DNA from: Nonomuraea angiospora
Lineage (GTDB): Bacteria; Actinomycetota; Actinomycetes; Streptosporangiales; Streptosporangiaceae
Length of the DNA: 64,000 nt
Reading direction: 5' to 3'
NCBI RefSeq assembly: GCF_014873145.1
Contig: NZ_JADBEK010000001.1
Span: 2,046,001-2,110,000 of the forward strand
Part shown: positions 54,500 to 63,179 of the stretch, piece after piece
Position numbering within the stretch: the stretch's first letter is position 1
How the letters are laid out: every line of letters starts with the position of its first letter
Translations under genes and position numbers: made by a program
The notes under the pieces: model-generated
What the model was told of the DNA's origin: nothing
The model's database searches: none
Seen by the model: only the letters and a program-made list of their open reading frames with translations

Positions 54500-56836
54500 C
54501 TATTCCAGTGCGCCGGCGTCACGCAGCCGGGCGAGCTCTTCGTCGTCCAGATCGAGCAGGTCCTTCAGCACGCGGCCGGTGTGCTCGCCCAGCAAGGGGG
54601 CGGGCGCCGTCAGCGCTCCGGGGGTGCCGGACATGCGCACCACGATGCCCTCGTGCCGCACCGGGCCGATGAGCGGGTGCTCCAGCACCGGGTAGAAGCC
54701 GCGGGCGGCCAGGTGCTCGTCCGCCTCCACCAGGTCCCGGCCGGTGGCGACGACGGCCGCGGCGATGCCGAGTTCCTGCAGCTCGGCCGCCAGCGCCTCG
54801 CCGTCGCGCTCCGAGCACCAGGCCGCGAGCGCGGCGTCGATCTCGTCCTCGTGGCGGCGCCGCTCCTCCAGGCCCGCCGAGGCCGGCCCCGGCAGCCCGG
54901 CGTGCTCGGCCAGCCGCCGCCACTCCTCGTCGCCCCGTACGGCCAGCGCGATCCAGCGGTCGTCGCCCCTGACCGGGTAGACGCCGTGCGGGACCATGCG
55001 CGGGTGCCGGTTGGGCCGGGTCACCAAGGGGCGTTCGCCGAGCTCCGCCTCCAGGACGGCCGGCCCCATCGACGCGGCCATCGCCTCCAGCTGGGAGAGG
55101 TCCACGTGTCCCCCGCGCCCGGCCGCGACCAGGTCCAGGACGGCGAGCACGGCCGCGTTGGCCGCCACCATGTCACCCAGCCCGAACGTCAGCCCCTCCG
55201 GCGCCTCCCCCGGATCGGCGGTCTCGCTGGTGAGGCCGGACATCGCGGCGAGCGTGTCGGCGAAGGTCACCGCGTTGCGCCAGGGGCCGCTCTGCCCGAC
55301 CCCGGCCATCGACACCAGGATGATGCCCGGCCGCAGCTCCGCCAGCCGGTCGTAGGACAGCCCCCACCTGGCCAGGACGCCGGGGCTGAAGTTCTCGATG
55401 ACCACGTCGCACTCGGCGGCCAGGCGCCGCAGCACCTCGAGGCCGGGCTGGGTGCGCAGGTTGAGGGCGACGCTGCGCTTGCCGCGGTTGAAGTTGACGA
55501 AGTAGCCGCCGTCGTCGATCCCGGCATCGGGACGCAGCCGCATGGACGGGGCGAAGCGCGTGGGGTCGCGGCGGTGCCGGGATTCGATCTTGATGATGTC
55601 CGCGCCGTGCTCGGCCAGCGTCTTGGTGGCGTACGGGCCGGCCAGCACCCACGTCAGGTCCAGGACGCGGATCCCTTCTAGCGGGCGCGCGCCGGGCCCG
55701 CGGGCGCCGTCGCGGCGGCCCCGGGGGCCTTCGCTCCGCCAGGGGGCCTCGGCGGGGGCGGGCAGGGGCTCGGTGAGGCGCACCGGGCGGCGCAGGGCCG
55801 CGACGCCGGTCACGCCGTCCCCGGGCAGGGCCGCGAAGGGGAAGCCGACGTCGGTGACGCCCTCCTCGGGCAGTCCCGCGCCCAGGACGCGGGCGAAGAA
55901 CCCGCGCTCGGCGAGCTGCGGGTTGCCGGGCAGGCTGGTCGCCGTGGAGACCTCCGCCCACGGCAGCGCCCGGGCCCGCCCCTCCTCCGCCAGGGAGGCG
56001 GCCGAGCGCCTGGCGACGAACCTGGCCACGACCTCGTCCACGTGCTCGCGCCCCCGCCAGCGGAAGACGGGATCGGACCACTTGTCCTCCGTCAGGTCCT
56101 CCGCCTCGCCGCACTCCGCCATCCAGGCGAGCAGATCGGTCCACATCCGGTCGCTGCCGGAGTATCCGCCCGCGACGTGGCCGTCGGCGGCGCGGAAGAC
56201 CCGGTGGGCCACGTGCTCGTACACGCCGCCGGTGCGGGACGGGTACCGTCCCGCGTGGATCCAGGCGATGGCGCCCGTCTCGAGCGTGGCGGCCACCGCC
56301 TCCTGCGCGGAGACGTCGATGAGCTGGCCCTGCCCGATGCGGTCGCGGGCGATGAGGCCGAGCAGCGCGGCGATGGCCGCGTGCGCCCCCGCGAGCTGCG
56401 TGGCCTGCTCGCGGGGAGGGGGCTTGGGCGGCCCGCCGGGCTTGCCGCCCAGCCAGGCCATGCCGCCGGCGGCCGCGGCCACGAGATCGCCTGCGCGCCA
56501 GTCACGCCGGGGGCCCGTCGTCCCGAACGGCGTGACCACGACGTGGACGGCCCGCGGCCAGCGCGACGTGACCGCGCCGGAGTCCGTACGGACGCCGCGC
56601 AGCTCGCCGAACGGGCCGCTCTCCATGACGATGTCCGCCTGCCCGGCGAGCCGGTCGAGCGCGGCCGGGCTCACCGGCGCGCTCACGACCCGCTTTCCGG
56701 CGTGCCAGTGCAGGGTCTCCGCCCGCGACAGCGCCGGGCTCCCCGGCCGTTCCACGCGTACGACGTCGGCGCCGAGGCCGACCAGCAGCCTCGCCCCGTT
56801 GAAGGCCAGATCGTCGGTGAGGTCGAGAACCCGCAA
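54500..56836 (-). CDS. fused double CaiB/BaiF family III CoA-transferase
   Basis: 778 residues from a TTG at 56836 (GGAGGAGACGAGG upstream). Two full family III units: half 1 about 1-370 (RVLDLTDDLAFNGARLLVGL, LGADVVRVERPG) and half 2 about 385-778 (EGIRVLDLTWVLAGPYATKT, HGADIIKIESR, NFNRGKRSVALNLRTQ). In half 2 the catalytic-Asp region reads FGLGDMVAANAAVLAVLDLV. In half 1 the equivalent is REQATQLAGAHAAIAALLGL, with Thr/Gln where Asp is expected, so half 1 may be structural only. Family III enzymes swap CoA between acids and work as interlocked dimers; a fusion makes an asymmetric pair. Between the ligase and hydratase genes. Confidence 0.88.
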   Translation of the reverse strand: MRVLDLTDDLAFNGARLLVGLGADVVRVERPGSPALSRAETLHWHAGKRVVSAPVSPAALDRLAGQADIVMESGPFGELRGVRTDSGAVTSRWPRAVHVVVTPFGTTGPRRDWRAGDLVAAAAGGMAWLGGKPGGPPKPPPREQATQLAGAHAAIAALLGLIARDRIGQGQLIDVSAQEAVAATLETGAIAWIHAGRYPSRTGGVYEHVAHRVFRAADGHVAGGYSGSDRMWTDLLAWMAECGEAEDLTEDKWSDPVFRWRGREHVDEVVARFVARRSAASLAEEGRARALPWAEVSTATSLPGNPQLAERGFFARVLGAGLPEEGVTDVGFPFAALPGDGVTGVAALRRPVRLTEPLPAPAEAPWRSEGPRGRRDGARGPGARPLEGIRVLDLTWVLAGPYATKTLAEHGADIIKIESRHRRDPTRFAPSMRLRPDAGIDDGGYFVNFNRGKRSVALNLRTQPGLEVLRRLAAECDVVIENFSPGVLARWGLSYDRLAELRPGIILVSMAGVGQSGPWRNAVTFADTLAAMSGLTSETADPGEAPEGLTFGLGDMVAANAAVLAVLDLVAAGRGGHVDLSQLEAMAASMGPAVLEAELGERPLVTRPNRHPRMVPHGVYPVRGDDRWIALAVRGDEEWRRLAEHAGLPGPASAGLEERRRHEDEIDAALAAWCSERDGEALAAELQELGIAAAVVATGRDLVEADEHLAARGFYPVLEHPLIGPVRHEGIVVRMSGTPGALTAPAPLLGEHTGRVLKDLLDLDDEELARLRDAGALE

Positions 56837-56905
56837 CCTCGTCTCCTCCCGTGTGTGCCGGAGCCTCGACGCTAGAGCGCGCCCTCACCCGGGCGCGACC
56901 CCGCC

Positions 56906-56922
56906 GGTCTGTCCAGCGGTCC
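56906..56922. promoter_or_regulatory. weak IclR-type operator candidate before the CoA-transferase gene
   Basis: GGTCTGTCCAGCGGTCC matches the best Rieske site in 12 of 17 positions and lies 70 bp upstream of the CoA-transferase start. Position is right, sequence is weaker than the other copies. Confidence 0.3.
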
Positions 56923-56928
56923 ACGCGA

Positions 56929-58497
56929 TCAGGCCGTACGGGCGTCCCACGCGTCCGGCGGCACCCCCTGCTCGCGCAGGTCGCCCTTGACCACCTTCGC
57001 CGAGGCGTTCCTCGGCAGGGCGTCGAGCACGCGCACGTACCGGGGGACGGCGTGGCGCGGGAGCCGGTCCAGGCACCAGGCGTGCACCCGCTGCGGGCTG
57101 AGCGTGGCCCCGGGCGCCGCGGTCACCGCCACCAGCACCTCCTCCTCGGTCAGCTCCGACGGCACGCCCACCGCGGCCACCTCCAGCACGCCCGGCATCG
57201 CGGCCACCGCCTGCTCCACGTCCCAGGTCGCGATGTTCTCGCCGCGCCGCCTGATGACGTCGGCGCGGCGGCCGGCGAAATGGAGGAAGCCGTCCTCGTC
57301 GAGCCGGCCGCGGTCCCCGGTCATGAACCAGCCGTCACGCAGGACCTTCCCGGTGGCGGCGGGGTCGCCGGCGTACCCGCTGAAGATCATCGACTCCGCC
57401 CGGGGCCGGACGGTGATCTGCCCGATCCGGCCCGCCGGGACCGGCAGGCCGTCGTCGTCCCTGATCACCACCTCGTACTCCGGGACGGGTCGCCCGGCCG
57501 AGCCCGGCCGCCGGGCGCCGGCCGTGCTCGCCGCCACGTCGCCGAGCTCGGTACACGCGTACGCCTCCAGCAGCAGCACCCCGAACCGCTCAAGGAACCG
57601 CCGCGACAGGCCCTCCGGCGCCGGTCCCCCGTAGGCGCGGCGCACCTGGTGAAGGGTGTCGGAGCCGGTGGCGGGCGCCCGTTCCAGGATGGCCGCCACG
57701 GCGCCCATGAAGTTGAACGCGGTGACCCCCTCCCGCCGGCAGATCTCCCAGAACCGGGAGGCGGAGAAGCGCCGGTGGGCCACCAGCGTGGCGCCGGAGA
57801 TCAGCGCGGGCAGCAGGCCGGCGTGCCGGACGTTGATGTGGTTCCAGGGGAAGACGTTGAACAGCACGTCCCCCGCCTCGTAACCCATGGTGCGGGCCAC
57901 CCGCCGGGCGTGCCGGACCCCGGCGAAGTGCGGCAGCAGCGCTCCCTTGGCGCGGCCCGTGGTCCCCGAGGTGGCCATGACGACGGCGGGGTCCGCCGGT
58001 CCCGGCCGCCGCGCCGGAAGGCGGTGCGGCGCGGCGAGCAGGTCGTCCAGGTCGGCCGAGCCCGGCACCTCGGCCGCCTCCCGCCCGGTCACGAGCACCA
58101 CGCGCTCCATCCCCGAGGCCAGCGCGGCCAGCCCGGGGTTGGCGCGCACGGCGTCCGTGCCGGCGATGAGCACGCGCACCCCGGCGGCCCCGGCGAGCCG
58201 CCGCGCCGCGTCGAGCCGTACGTCCAGGGCCAGCGGCACCTCCACGGCGCCGAGCCTGGCCAGGGCGAACGTCACCTCGACCAGCCGCGGCCCCGGGGGC
58301 AGGCACGTGAGGACCCGGTCGCCGCCCGCCACCAGGCCCGCGAGCCCGCCCGCGACGGCGCTCGCCCGCTCCAGGCACTCACCGACCCGCAGCGAGGCGC
58401 CGCCCTCGAACCGCACGAGCTCCGCCTCCGGCGCGCCGGCCGCCCGGCGCTCCAGCACGTCGAGCATCGTCTCCGGCGCGGCCGTGACATCGTCCAT
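56929..58497 (-). CDS. acyl-CoA ligase (AMP-forming, class I adenylate-forming enzyme)
   Basis: 522 residues from the ATG at 58497 (GAGGGAGCAC upstream). A3 core VVMATSGTTGRAKGALLPH, A5 region LLEAYACTELGDVA, A7 WFMTGDRGRLDEDGFL, A8 FAGRRADVIRRRGENIATWD, A10 PRNASAKVVKGDLRE with the catalytic Lys. Size and the RRRGENI variant fit crotonobetaine/carnitine- or aromatic-acid-type ligases. It likely activates an aromatic or side-chain acid before the CoA-transferase and hydratase steps. First gene of the minus-strand trio 58497-53721. Confidence 0.92.
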   Translation of the reverse strand: MDDVTAAPETMLDVLERRAAGAPEAELVRFEGGASLRVGECLERASAVAGGLAGLVAGGDRVLTCLPPGPRLVEVTFALARLGAVEVPLALDVRLDAARRLAGAAGVRVLIAGTDAVRANPGLAALASGMERVVLVTGREAAEVPGSADLDDLLAAPHRLPARRPGPADPAVVMATSGTTGRAKGALLPHFAGVRHARRVARTMGYEAGDVLFNVFPWNHINVRHAGLLPALISGATLVAHRRFSASRFWEICRREGVTAFNFMGAVAAILERAPATGSDTLHQVRRAYGGPAPEGLSRRFLERFGVLLLEAYACTELGDVAASTAGARRPGSAGRPVPEYEVVIRDDDGLPVPAGRIGQITVRPRAESMIFSGYAGDPAATGKVLRDGWFMTGDRGRLDEDGFLHFAGRRADVIRRRGENIATWDVEQAVAAMPGVLEVAAVGVPSELTEEEVLVAVTAAPGATLSPQRVHAWCLDRLPRHAVPRYVRVLDALPRNASAKVVKGDLREQGVPPDAWDARTA

Positions 58498-58514
58498 GTG
58501 CTCCCTCACGATCA

Positions 58515-58552
58515 GGACATTCCACCCATCGGATGTGGATGACAGGATGTCC
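58515..58552. promoter_or_regulatory. repeated GGATG elements and inverted repeat before the CoA-ligase operon
   Basis: GGACAT (58515) and ATGTCC (58547) form an outer inverted repeat; inside lie GGATGT, GGATGA and GGATGT, so the 38 bp is built of related 6-mers in both orientations. It is 18-55 bp upstream of the ligase ATG. Candidate regulator site, distinct from the IclR-type palindrome. Confidence 0.3.
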
Positions 58553-58599
58553 CATCCCTCGGGGGACGACCCACAGGGGGGTTTGCCTGGCGGGCCGGC

Positions 58600-58725
58600 T
58601 CATCTCGTGATGGCGCCCCCGCGTGACCGGTAGAGGATGTACGGCCTGGCCAGGTAGGCGAGCGGCGCCGCGAAGGCGTGGATCAGGCGGCTGAAGGGCC
58701 ACAGGGCGAACAGGGCCATGCCGAG
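58600..58725 (-). pseudogene. narI: 3' remnant of narI (nitrate reductase gamma subunit)
   Basis: The last about 40 codons before the TGA at 58602-58600 read DRLGMALFALWPFSRLIHAF then AAPLAYLARPYILYRSRGG. This is the NarI C-terminus (family pattern: LWPFTRLVHxxSxPxxYLxRPYxVYR). Upstream in this frame the sequence turns into Trp/Arg-rich nonsense (RPRWSWWKRRWTRWPRWD), and no narG, narH or narJ is near. The fragment is a relic. The rest of the 397-bp gap 58498-58894 holds only a low-complexity frame (PGPLAAPLAAPG) and the repeat listed above. Confidence 0.6.
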
Positions 58726-58894
58726 CCGGTCCCAGCGCGGCCATCGCGTCCAGCGTCGCTTCCACCAGGACCAGCGAGGCCTCTTCGATCTGCCACGCCG
58801 AGTCGTTCATGCCCGCGTCCGCGCCCGGGGCCGCGAGCGGGGCCGCGAGCGGGCCCGGGGCGTCGGACGGGAACGCCTCGGGCACGGCGCCACC

Positions 58895-61800
58895 CTATCG
58901 GACGATCACCGACAGGGGCGCGCTCCTCGTCGATCCCAGGGCGTTGGCGAACTCCACCACGTACTCGTACTCCCCCGCGGGCTTGCCCGTGACATCGAGC
59001 GACGCGTGCTGCGCCTTCGGCGTCGCGGCCACGAGGTCGCCCTGGCCCACCTGCACGCCGTTCTCGAAGAAGCGGTAGCGCGTGGCGTTGGTGCCCCACC
59101 ACAGGTCGGCGCGGACCGTGAAAGCGCCGTCGTGGTCCCGGTTGTCGTCGCTGAGCGACGGCGCGCCAGGAGCGGCGTCCTTCACCGTGACCCGGAGCGG
59201 TTCGACGGCGCGGACGCCCTTCGAATTGACCAGCTCGCCGGTGTACACGTACGAGCCGTTCCGCCGTCCCGAGAGCTTGACCTCGGCGTGCTGCGCCCCG
59301 GGCGAGTTCATCGTCAGCTCCGTGGTGCCGATCAGCTCGCCGTTCTCGAAGAGGCGGAAGCGAGTGGCGTTCTCGCCGTGCCAGAGGTTCATCGAGATCG
59401 TGTAGGCGCCGTCGAGCAGGCCGGTGTCCCACCCGTTGTCCGACGTGAGCGCGGCCGTGGCCGGGACGGTCGTGGCCCCGTCGTTCACGGCGGTCACCGT
59501 CCACCGGTCGAAGTCGTAGACGACGGAGGCGCCGTCCACCGAGGCGGTGAACGTGGACCCCAGCTTGTCCTGCCGCAGCCACGGGGTGTCGAACAGCTTG
59601 AACGAGTCGTAGTCGATCGCCGTGCCGTTCACCAGGTGGGCGGCGCCGGGCGCCTGGGCCGCGGAGTCGAAGGTGATGTCGAGCTCGTCCCCGTTCAGGC
59701 TGTGGTAGACGAGCCGGGGATCGGCGTCCTCGAGGTGGCTCGCGTCGATGCTCGCGGTGCGGACCAGGGCGCTCGCGAACGCGTCGAGGTCGGCGTACGC
59801 GGACTTGTCGGCCGTCTCCAGCGCCCACCCGTTCCTGTCGGCCTGGCTGCGCAGGATGTCGTAGCTGTAGCTGAGACCGGCGGTCGGGTGGGTCTGCGCC
59901 GTCGTCTTCACCTTGTTCGCCGGGTCGTTCGGCGTCTGGTGGTACCACTTCCCCGGCTTCACCAGCTTGTACGCGAAGTACATGGACCCGGCGTCGGCGA
60001 CCGTCCACCCGTCCACCTCACGCCGCTCGCGGATCGAACCGGAGGTGGGGAACAGCGCGTTGACGTAGTTGGAGGTCTGGTCGCCCGACGACTTGTAGAC
60101 GCCCACCGCAGTGGGGCCGTTCTGCATCACCCGCTGGTTGGCGGGCTGGTTGTAGGTGCCGATCGGAGCGGTGCCCTGGTCGACCGACAGCCGGAACAGC
60201 GGATTCGCGGCGTCGGAGTGCCAGCGGAGCACGACGGGCAGGTCCTCGATCCAGTTGTCGACCCGGCGGTACTGGACCTCCGTGCCGAGACCCCAGGTGG
60301 GGCGCACGTAGCTGGTGCGGTAGATGTCCATCGCGCGCCCGCTCGAGTTCTGCAGGTTCGTCTTGCGGGAGGTGTACGACTTGTCGGTCAGCCGGCCGAT
60401 GCGCACGGCGAGCTCGGGCGGCGCGTACGTCATGCCCTTCCAGGCGGCGAGGCCGGCGTACTCGAGGTTCGGACGGTAGGCCGCCGGCGCCGGGTTGTCC
60501 GATTCGCCGACGCCCTGCTGCGCGCGGTGGCCGCCGAAGTACGTCCAGGCGAGCGTCGAGTGGTCCGCGGCCCGCCACGTCGGGTCGTTGGCCGCGTGCG
60601 CGTCGCCCTTGGCCCGGCTCTCCGACGAGATCATGTAGCCGTTGATCCAGTCGTTGGCCCACTCGAACCACATGACGTCCATCGCCATCTTCACCCGCTG
60701 CCGGAGGTCGGCGTCGCCGGCCCACTGGTAGATGGCGTTGAGGCAGAAGTACGTCATGAAGGTGTACTCGGGGCTCTGGTACTCGGCCCATCCCCGCCGC
60801 ACGCCCGCGTCCACCATCTCGAGGATGTTGGCCTTGTTGATGCTCTTCAGCCGCTCACCGGAGTTGCCGTTCAGGTCGGCGAGGTCGGGGAAGTACTGTC
60901 CGACGAGGTAGCCGGTGGCGTAGTTGCTCATCCGCAGGTTCTCGGTCTGCGCCAGCTTCTGGTAGGCGTACGAGGCGAAGTAGCTCCGCACGTGCGCCAG
61001 CGTGCCGGCGTCGAACTGGTCTCCGACCATGAGGTACGCGTACATCTTCGCCATGGTCTTGTACTGCTCGTAGTCGTAGCTCTGGAAGAGCGTGTCGAGC
61101 TTGGCGAGGTTCGCCGCCACGTTCTCGTGATCGGCGAGTTGCGCGGCGTACTGCGCCACGTTGACGGCGCCGCTCTCCTCCTTCATGGCCTTGGTCTTGT
61201 CCCACAGCCAGCCCGCCCGGGTCTCTTGGGTGCCGGGGAACGGGGCGGGCGACTCGGGCACGTACGGGCCGGTCGTGACGGAGAGCGGGGAGCTCGGCGC
61301 GCTGACGTTGCCGCTCGCGTCCTTCGCCCGGACCGTGAACTCGTAACTCGTCGCGGGCATCAGGCCGGTCACGACCGCGGAGGGGGCGTTCCCGCCGACG
61401 GAGGCGGCCAGGTAGCCGTCCCGGTAGACGTCGTACCCGGTCACGCCGACGTCGTCGGTGGACGGCTGCCAGCTGAGCGAGACGCCACCGGCGGAGACGA
61501 CCCCGCGGGTGAGCGCCGTCGGCGCGGTCGGGGGACCCGCGTCGGAGACGCTGCCCAGCTCGTAGATCCCTACGTCGTCGACGTTGATCGCCTCGTCGGT
61601 GCCGCCGGTGTCGACGCGCACCGAGAATCCGAGCTCGACCGTCGAGATGACCCGCTGCCCGCCGTTGGGCACGATCGTGAAGCGGTACTGCGGGATGTCG
61701 GTCTCGTCGACCTGCGACAGGGCGCCGGAGGCGCCGGTGTAGGCGGAGGTGGTCGTGACGCTCACGGCCGGGACCGGGAACCGGGGCACCAGGTTGTTGT

Positions 61801-62224
61801 CGAAGTTGCCGAACTGGATCTGCGCGTAGATGTCCTTCGCGACCGGCTTGTCGCTGGCCGCGCCGCGCCTGAGCTCGTAGCGCAGCGCGAACTGCTGGGC
61901 GGGGCTGCCCACCGGCTGGCGGTAGACGGCGTTGATGCGGTCCTTCAGCGCGCCGGCGGACCAGCGCCGGTAGAAGTAGCTCGAAAGATTCGCGCCCTGG
62001 GCCGCGTCCCTGAGCTCGACGGCGTTGTCGCCGCCCACGCTCACGATCTGCTGCGTGCCTCCCGACGCCGGGTTGGCCACGGTCAGCGGGCTCGTGCCGC
62101 CGTCGAACCCCGTGTCCATGTCCGCGGCGAGGAGGTTGACCGGTGGGGTGTCGGCCGCTGCCTGCGGCGCCACGAACAGCGCCGCGGCGCATAAGGAGGC
62201 CAGGGCCCCGGCCAGGATGGTCAT
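58895..62224 (-). CDS. large secreted carbohydrate-active protein with FN3 and chitinase-type Ig-like domains
   Basis: 1109 residues from the ATG at 62224. Sec signal 1-24 (LAGALASLCAAALFVAPQAA then ADT). About 30-240: beta-sandwich, carbohydrate-binding-like module (FDGGTSPLTVANPASGG, INVDDVGIYELG). About 248-335: FN3 domain (APTALTRGVVSAGGVSLSWQ, YEFTVRAKDASGNVSAPSSP). About 345-900: alpha-helical then beta region with many Trp/Tyr (WAEYQSPEYTFMTYFCLNAI, WFEWANDWINGYM, YVRPTWGLGTEVQYRR), possibly an alpha/alpha-toroid lyase or hydrolase; I cannot name the family. About 925-1109: two Ig-like repeats of the chitodextrinase type (YTISMNLWHGENATRFRLFE; FTVRADLWWGTNATRYRFFE). It probably acts on an extracellular polysaccharide whose fragments the neighbouring ABC permeases import. 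Confidence 0.78.
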   Translation of the reverse strand: MTILAGALASLCAAALFVAPQAAADTPPVNLLAADMDTGFDGGTSPLTVANPASGGTQQIVSVGGDNAVELRDAAQGANLSSYFYRRWSAGALKDRINAVYRQPVGSPAQQFALRYELRRGAASDKPVAKDIYAQIQFGNFDNNLVPRFPVPAVSVTTTSAYTGASGALSQVDETDIPQYRFTIVPNGGQRVISTVELGFSVRVDTGGTDEAINVDDVGIYELGSVSDAGPPTAPTALTRGVVSAGGVSLSWQPSTDDVGVTGYDVYRDGYLAASVGGNAPSAVVTGLMPATSYEFTVRAKDASGNVSAPSSPLSVTTGPYVPESPAPFPGTQETRAGWLWDKTKAMKEESGAVNVAQYAAQLADHENVAANLAKLDTLFQSYDYEQYKTMAKMYAYLMVGDQFDAGTLAHVRSYFASYAYQKLAQTENLRMSNYATGYLVGQYFPDLADLNGNSGERLKSINKANILEMVDAGVRRGWAEYQSPEYTFMTYFCLNAIYQWAGDADLRQRVKMAMDVMWFEWANDWINGYMISSESRAKGDAHAANDPTWRAADHSTLAWTYFGGHRAQQGVGESDNPAPAAYRPNLEYAGLAAWKGMTYAPPELAVRIGRLTDKSYTSRKTNLQNSSGRAMDIYRTSYVRPTWGLGTEVQYRRVDNWIEDLPVVLRWHSDAANPLFRLSVDQGTAPIGTYNQPANQRVMQNGPTAVGVYKSSGDQTSNYVNALFPTSGSIRERREVDGWTVADAGSMYFAYKLVKPGKWYHQTPNDPANKVKTTAQTHPTAGLSYSYDILRSQADRNGWALETADKSAYADLDAFASALVRTASIDASHLEDADPRLVYHSLNGDELDITFDSAAQAPGAAHLVNGTAIDYDSFKLFDTPWLRQDKLGSTFTASVDGASVVYDFDRWTVTAVNDGATTVPATAALTSDNGWDTGLLDGAYTISMNLWHGENATRFRLFENGELIGTTELTMNSPGAQHAEVKLSGRRNGSYVYTGELVNSKGVRAVEPLRVTVKDAAPGAPSLSDDNRDHDGAFTVRADLWWGTNATRYRFFENGVQVGQGDLVAATPKAQHASLDVTGKPAGEYEYVVEFANALGSTRSAPLSVIVR

Positions 62225-62255
62225 GAGTCACGCCTTTCGCTGGTGTGCGGGTCGG

Positions 62256-63179
62256 CTACTTGACGGCCCCCGTCGCGAGGCCCTTGCTCCAGAACGACTG
62301 CAACGACAGGAACATGGCGACCACGGGCACGACCGAGACGAGCGCGCCTGTGACGACGGTGCTGTAACCGATGGGATAGCCCTGCAGTTCACGCCAGCCG
62401 ACGAGGCCGACGGTCACCGGCTGGAGCGAGGTGTCGGCGAGCATGAGCGAGGGCAGGAGGAAGTTCGTCCAGATCGCGACGAACTGGAACAGGAAGATCG
62501 TGACCATCGCGGGCGCCATGAGCCGCACGCCCATCGCGAAGATGCGCAGCTCTCCGGCGCCGTCCATCCGGCCCGCCTCCAGCAGGGCGTCCGGTATCGA
62601 GGACGCGGCGTAGATCCGGCTGAGGTAGACCCCGAAGGGACTGACGATGCTCGGGATGAAGACGGCCCAGAACGTGTTGATGGTGCCGGTGAAGCTGAAC
62701 ACGAGGTAGAGCGGGATGGCGAGCACGGGCGCGGGCAGGAGCACCGCGGCCAGTACGGTGCCGAAGACCGCCTCGCGCCCCGGGAAGGAGAACTTCGCGA
62801 GCGCGTACCCGCACATGGACGCCAGGATCGTGGAGACGATCCCGCCGCCCACCGCGTACAGCAGCGAGTTGAGCAACCAGCGCGCGTAGATGCCGCCCTG
62901 GGCCTGGAACAGGGTTTGGACGTTCTCCACGAGGGCGAAGTCCTCGCCGAACCAGAAGCCGTTGCCCGAGAAGACCTCCCCGCCGCCCTTGGTGGCGGAG
63001 ACGACCAGCCACCACACCGGGAGCAGGAAGTAGACGGCGAAGAGGGTCATGACGGCCAGCACGAACGCGCGTGAGACGGGGCTCACGGTCCGGAGCGGAT
63101 GCGTGCGGGGCCGCTTGCGGCGGCTCGGCGCCTTGGCGGCGGGCTCGGTTCGCGGGGGCGATTGCAGTGCGGCGGTCAT
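62256..63179 (-). CDS. carbohydrate ABC transporter permease (MalG-like)
   Basis: 307 residues from the ATG at 63179, overlapping the upstream permease stop by ATGA. First helix FVLAVMTLFAVYFLLPVWWL, five more helices, and the MalG-type contact loop AASSIPDALLEAGRMDGAGE (E-A-G/A-x-x-D-G-A) that binds the shared ATPase. It closes with FLSLQSFWSKGLATGAVK, the usual MalG end. No ATPase gene is near, as is normal for actinobacterial sugar importers, which share one MsiK-type ATPase. The secreted carbohydrate-active gene lies 31 bp downstream. Confidence 0.93.
   Translation of the reverse strand: MTAALQSPPRTEPAAKAPSRRKRPRTHPLRTVSPVSRAFVLAVMTLFAVYFLLPVWWLVVSATKGGGEVFSGNGFWFGEDFALVENVQTLFQAQGGIYARWLLNSLLYAVGGGIVSTILASMCGYALAKFSFPGREAVFGTVLAAVLLPAPVLAIPLYLVFSFTGTINTFWAVFIPSIVSPFGVYLSRIYAASSIPDALLEAGRMDGAGELRIFAMGVRLMAPAMVTIFLFQFVAIWTNFLLPSLMLADTSLQPVTVGLVGWRELQGYPIGYSTVVTGALVSVVPVVAMFLSLQSFWSKGLATGAVK

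Noticed and set aside
58379..58885. A 168-codon minus-strand frame covering the narI relic
   Set aside because: It starts in low-complexity PGPLAAPLAAPG, reads the narI relic in the wrong frame and runs into the CoA-ligase gene.
58718..62194. A plus-strand frame of more than 1100 codons opposite the secreted carbohydrate-active gene
   Set aside because: Its composition is that of an antisense shadow; the minus-strand frame has a signal peptide, FN3 and Ig-like domains.
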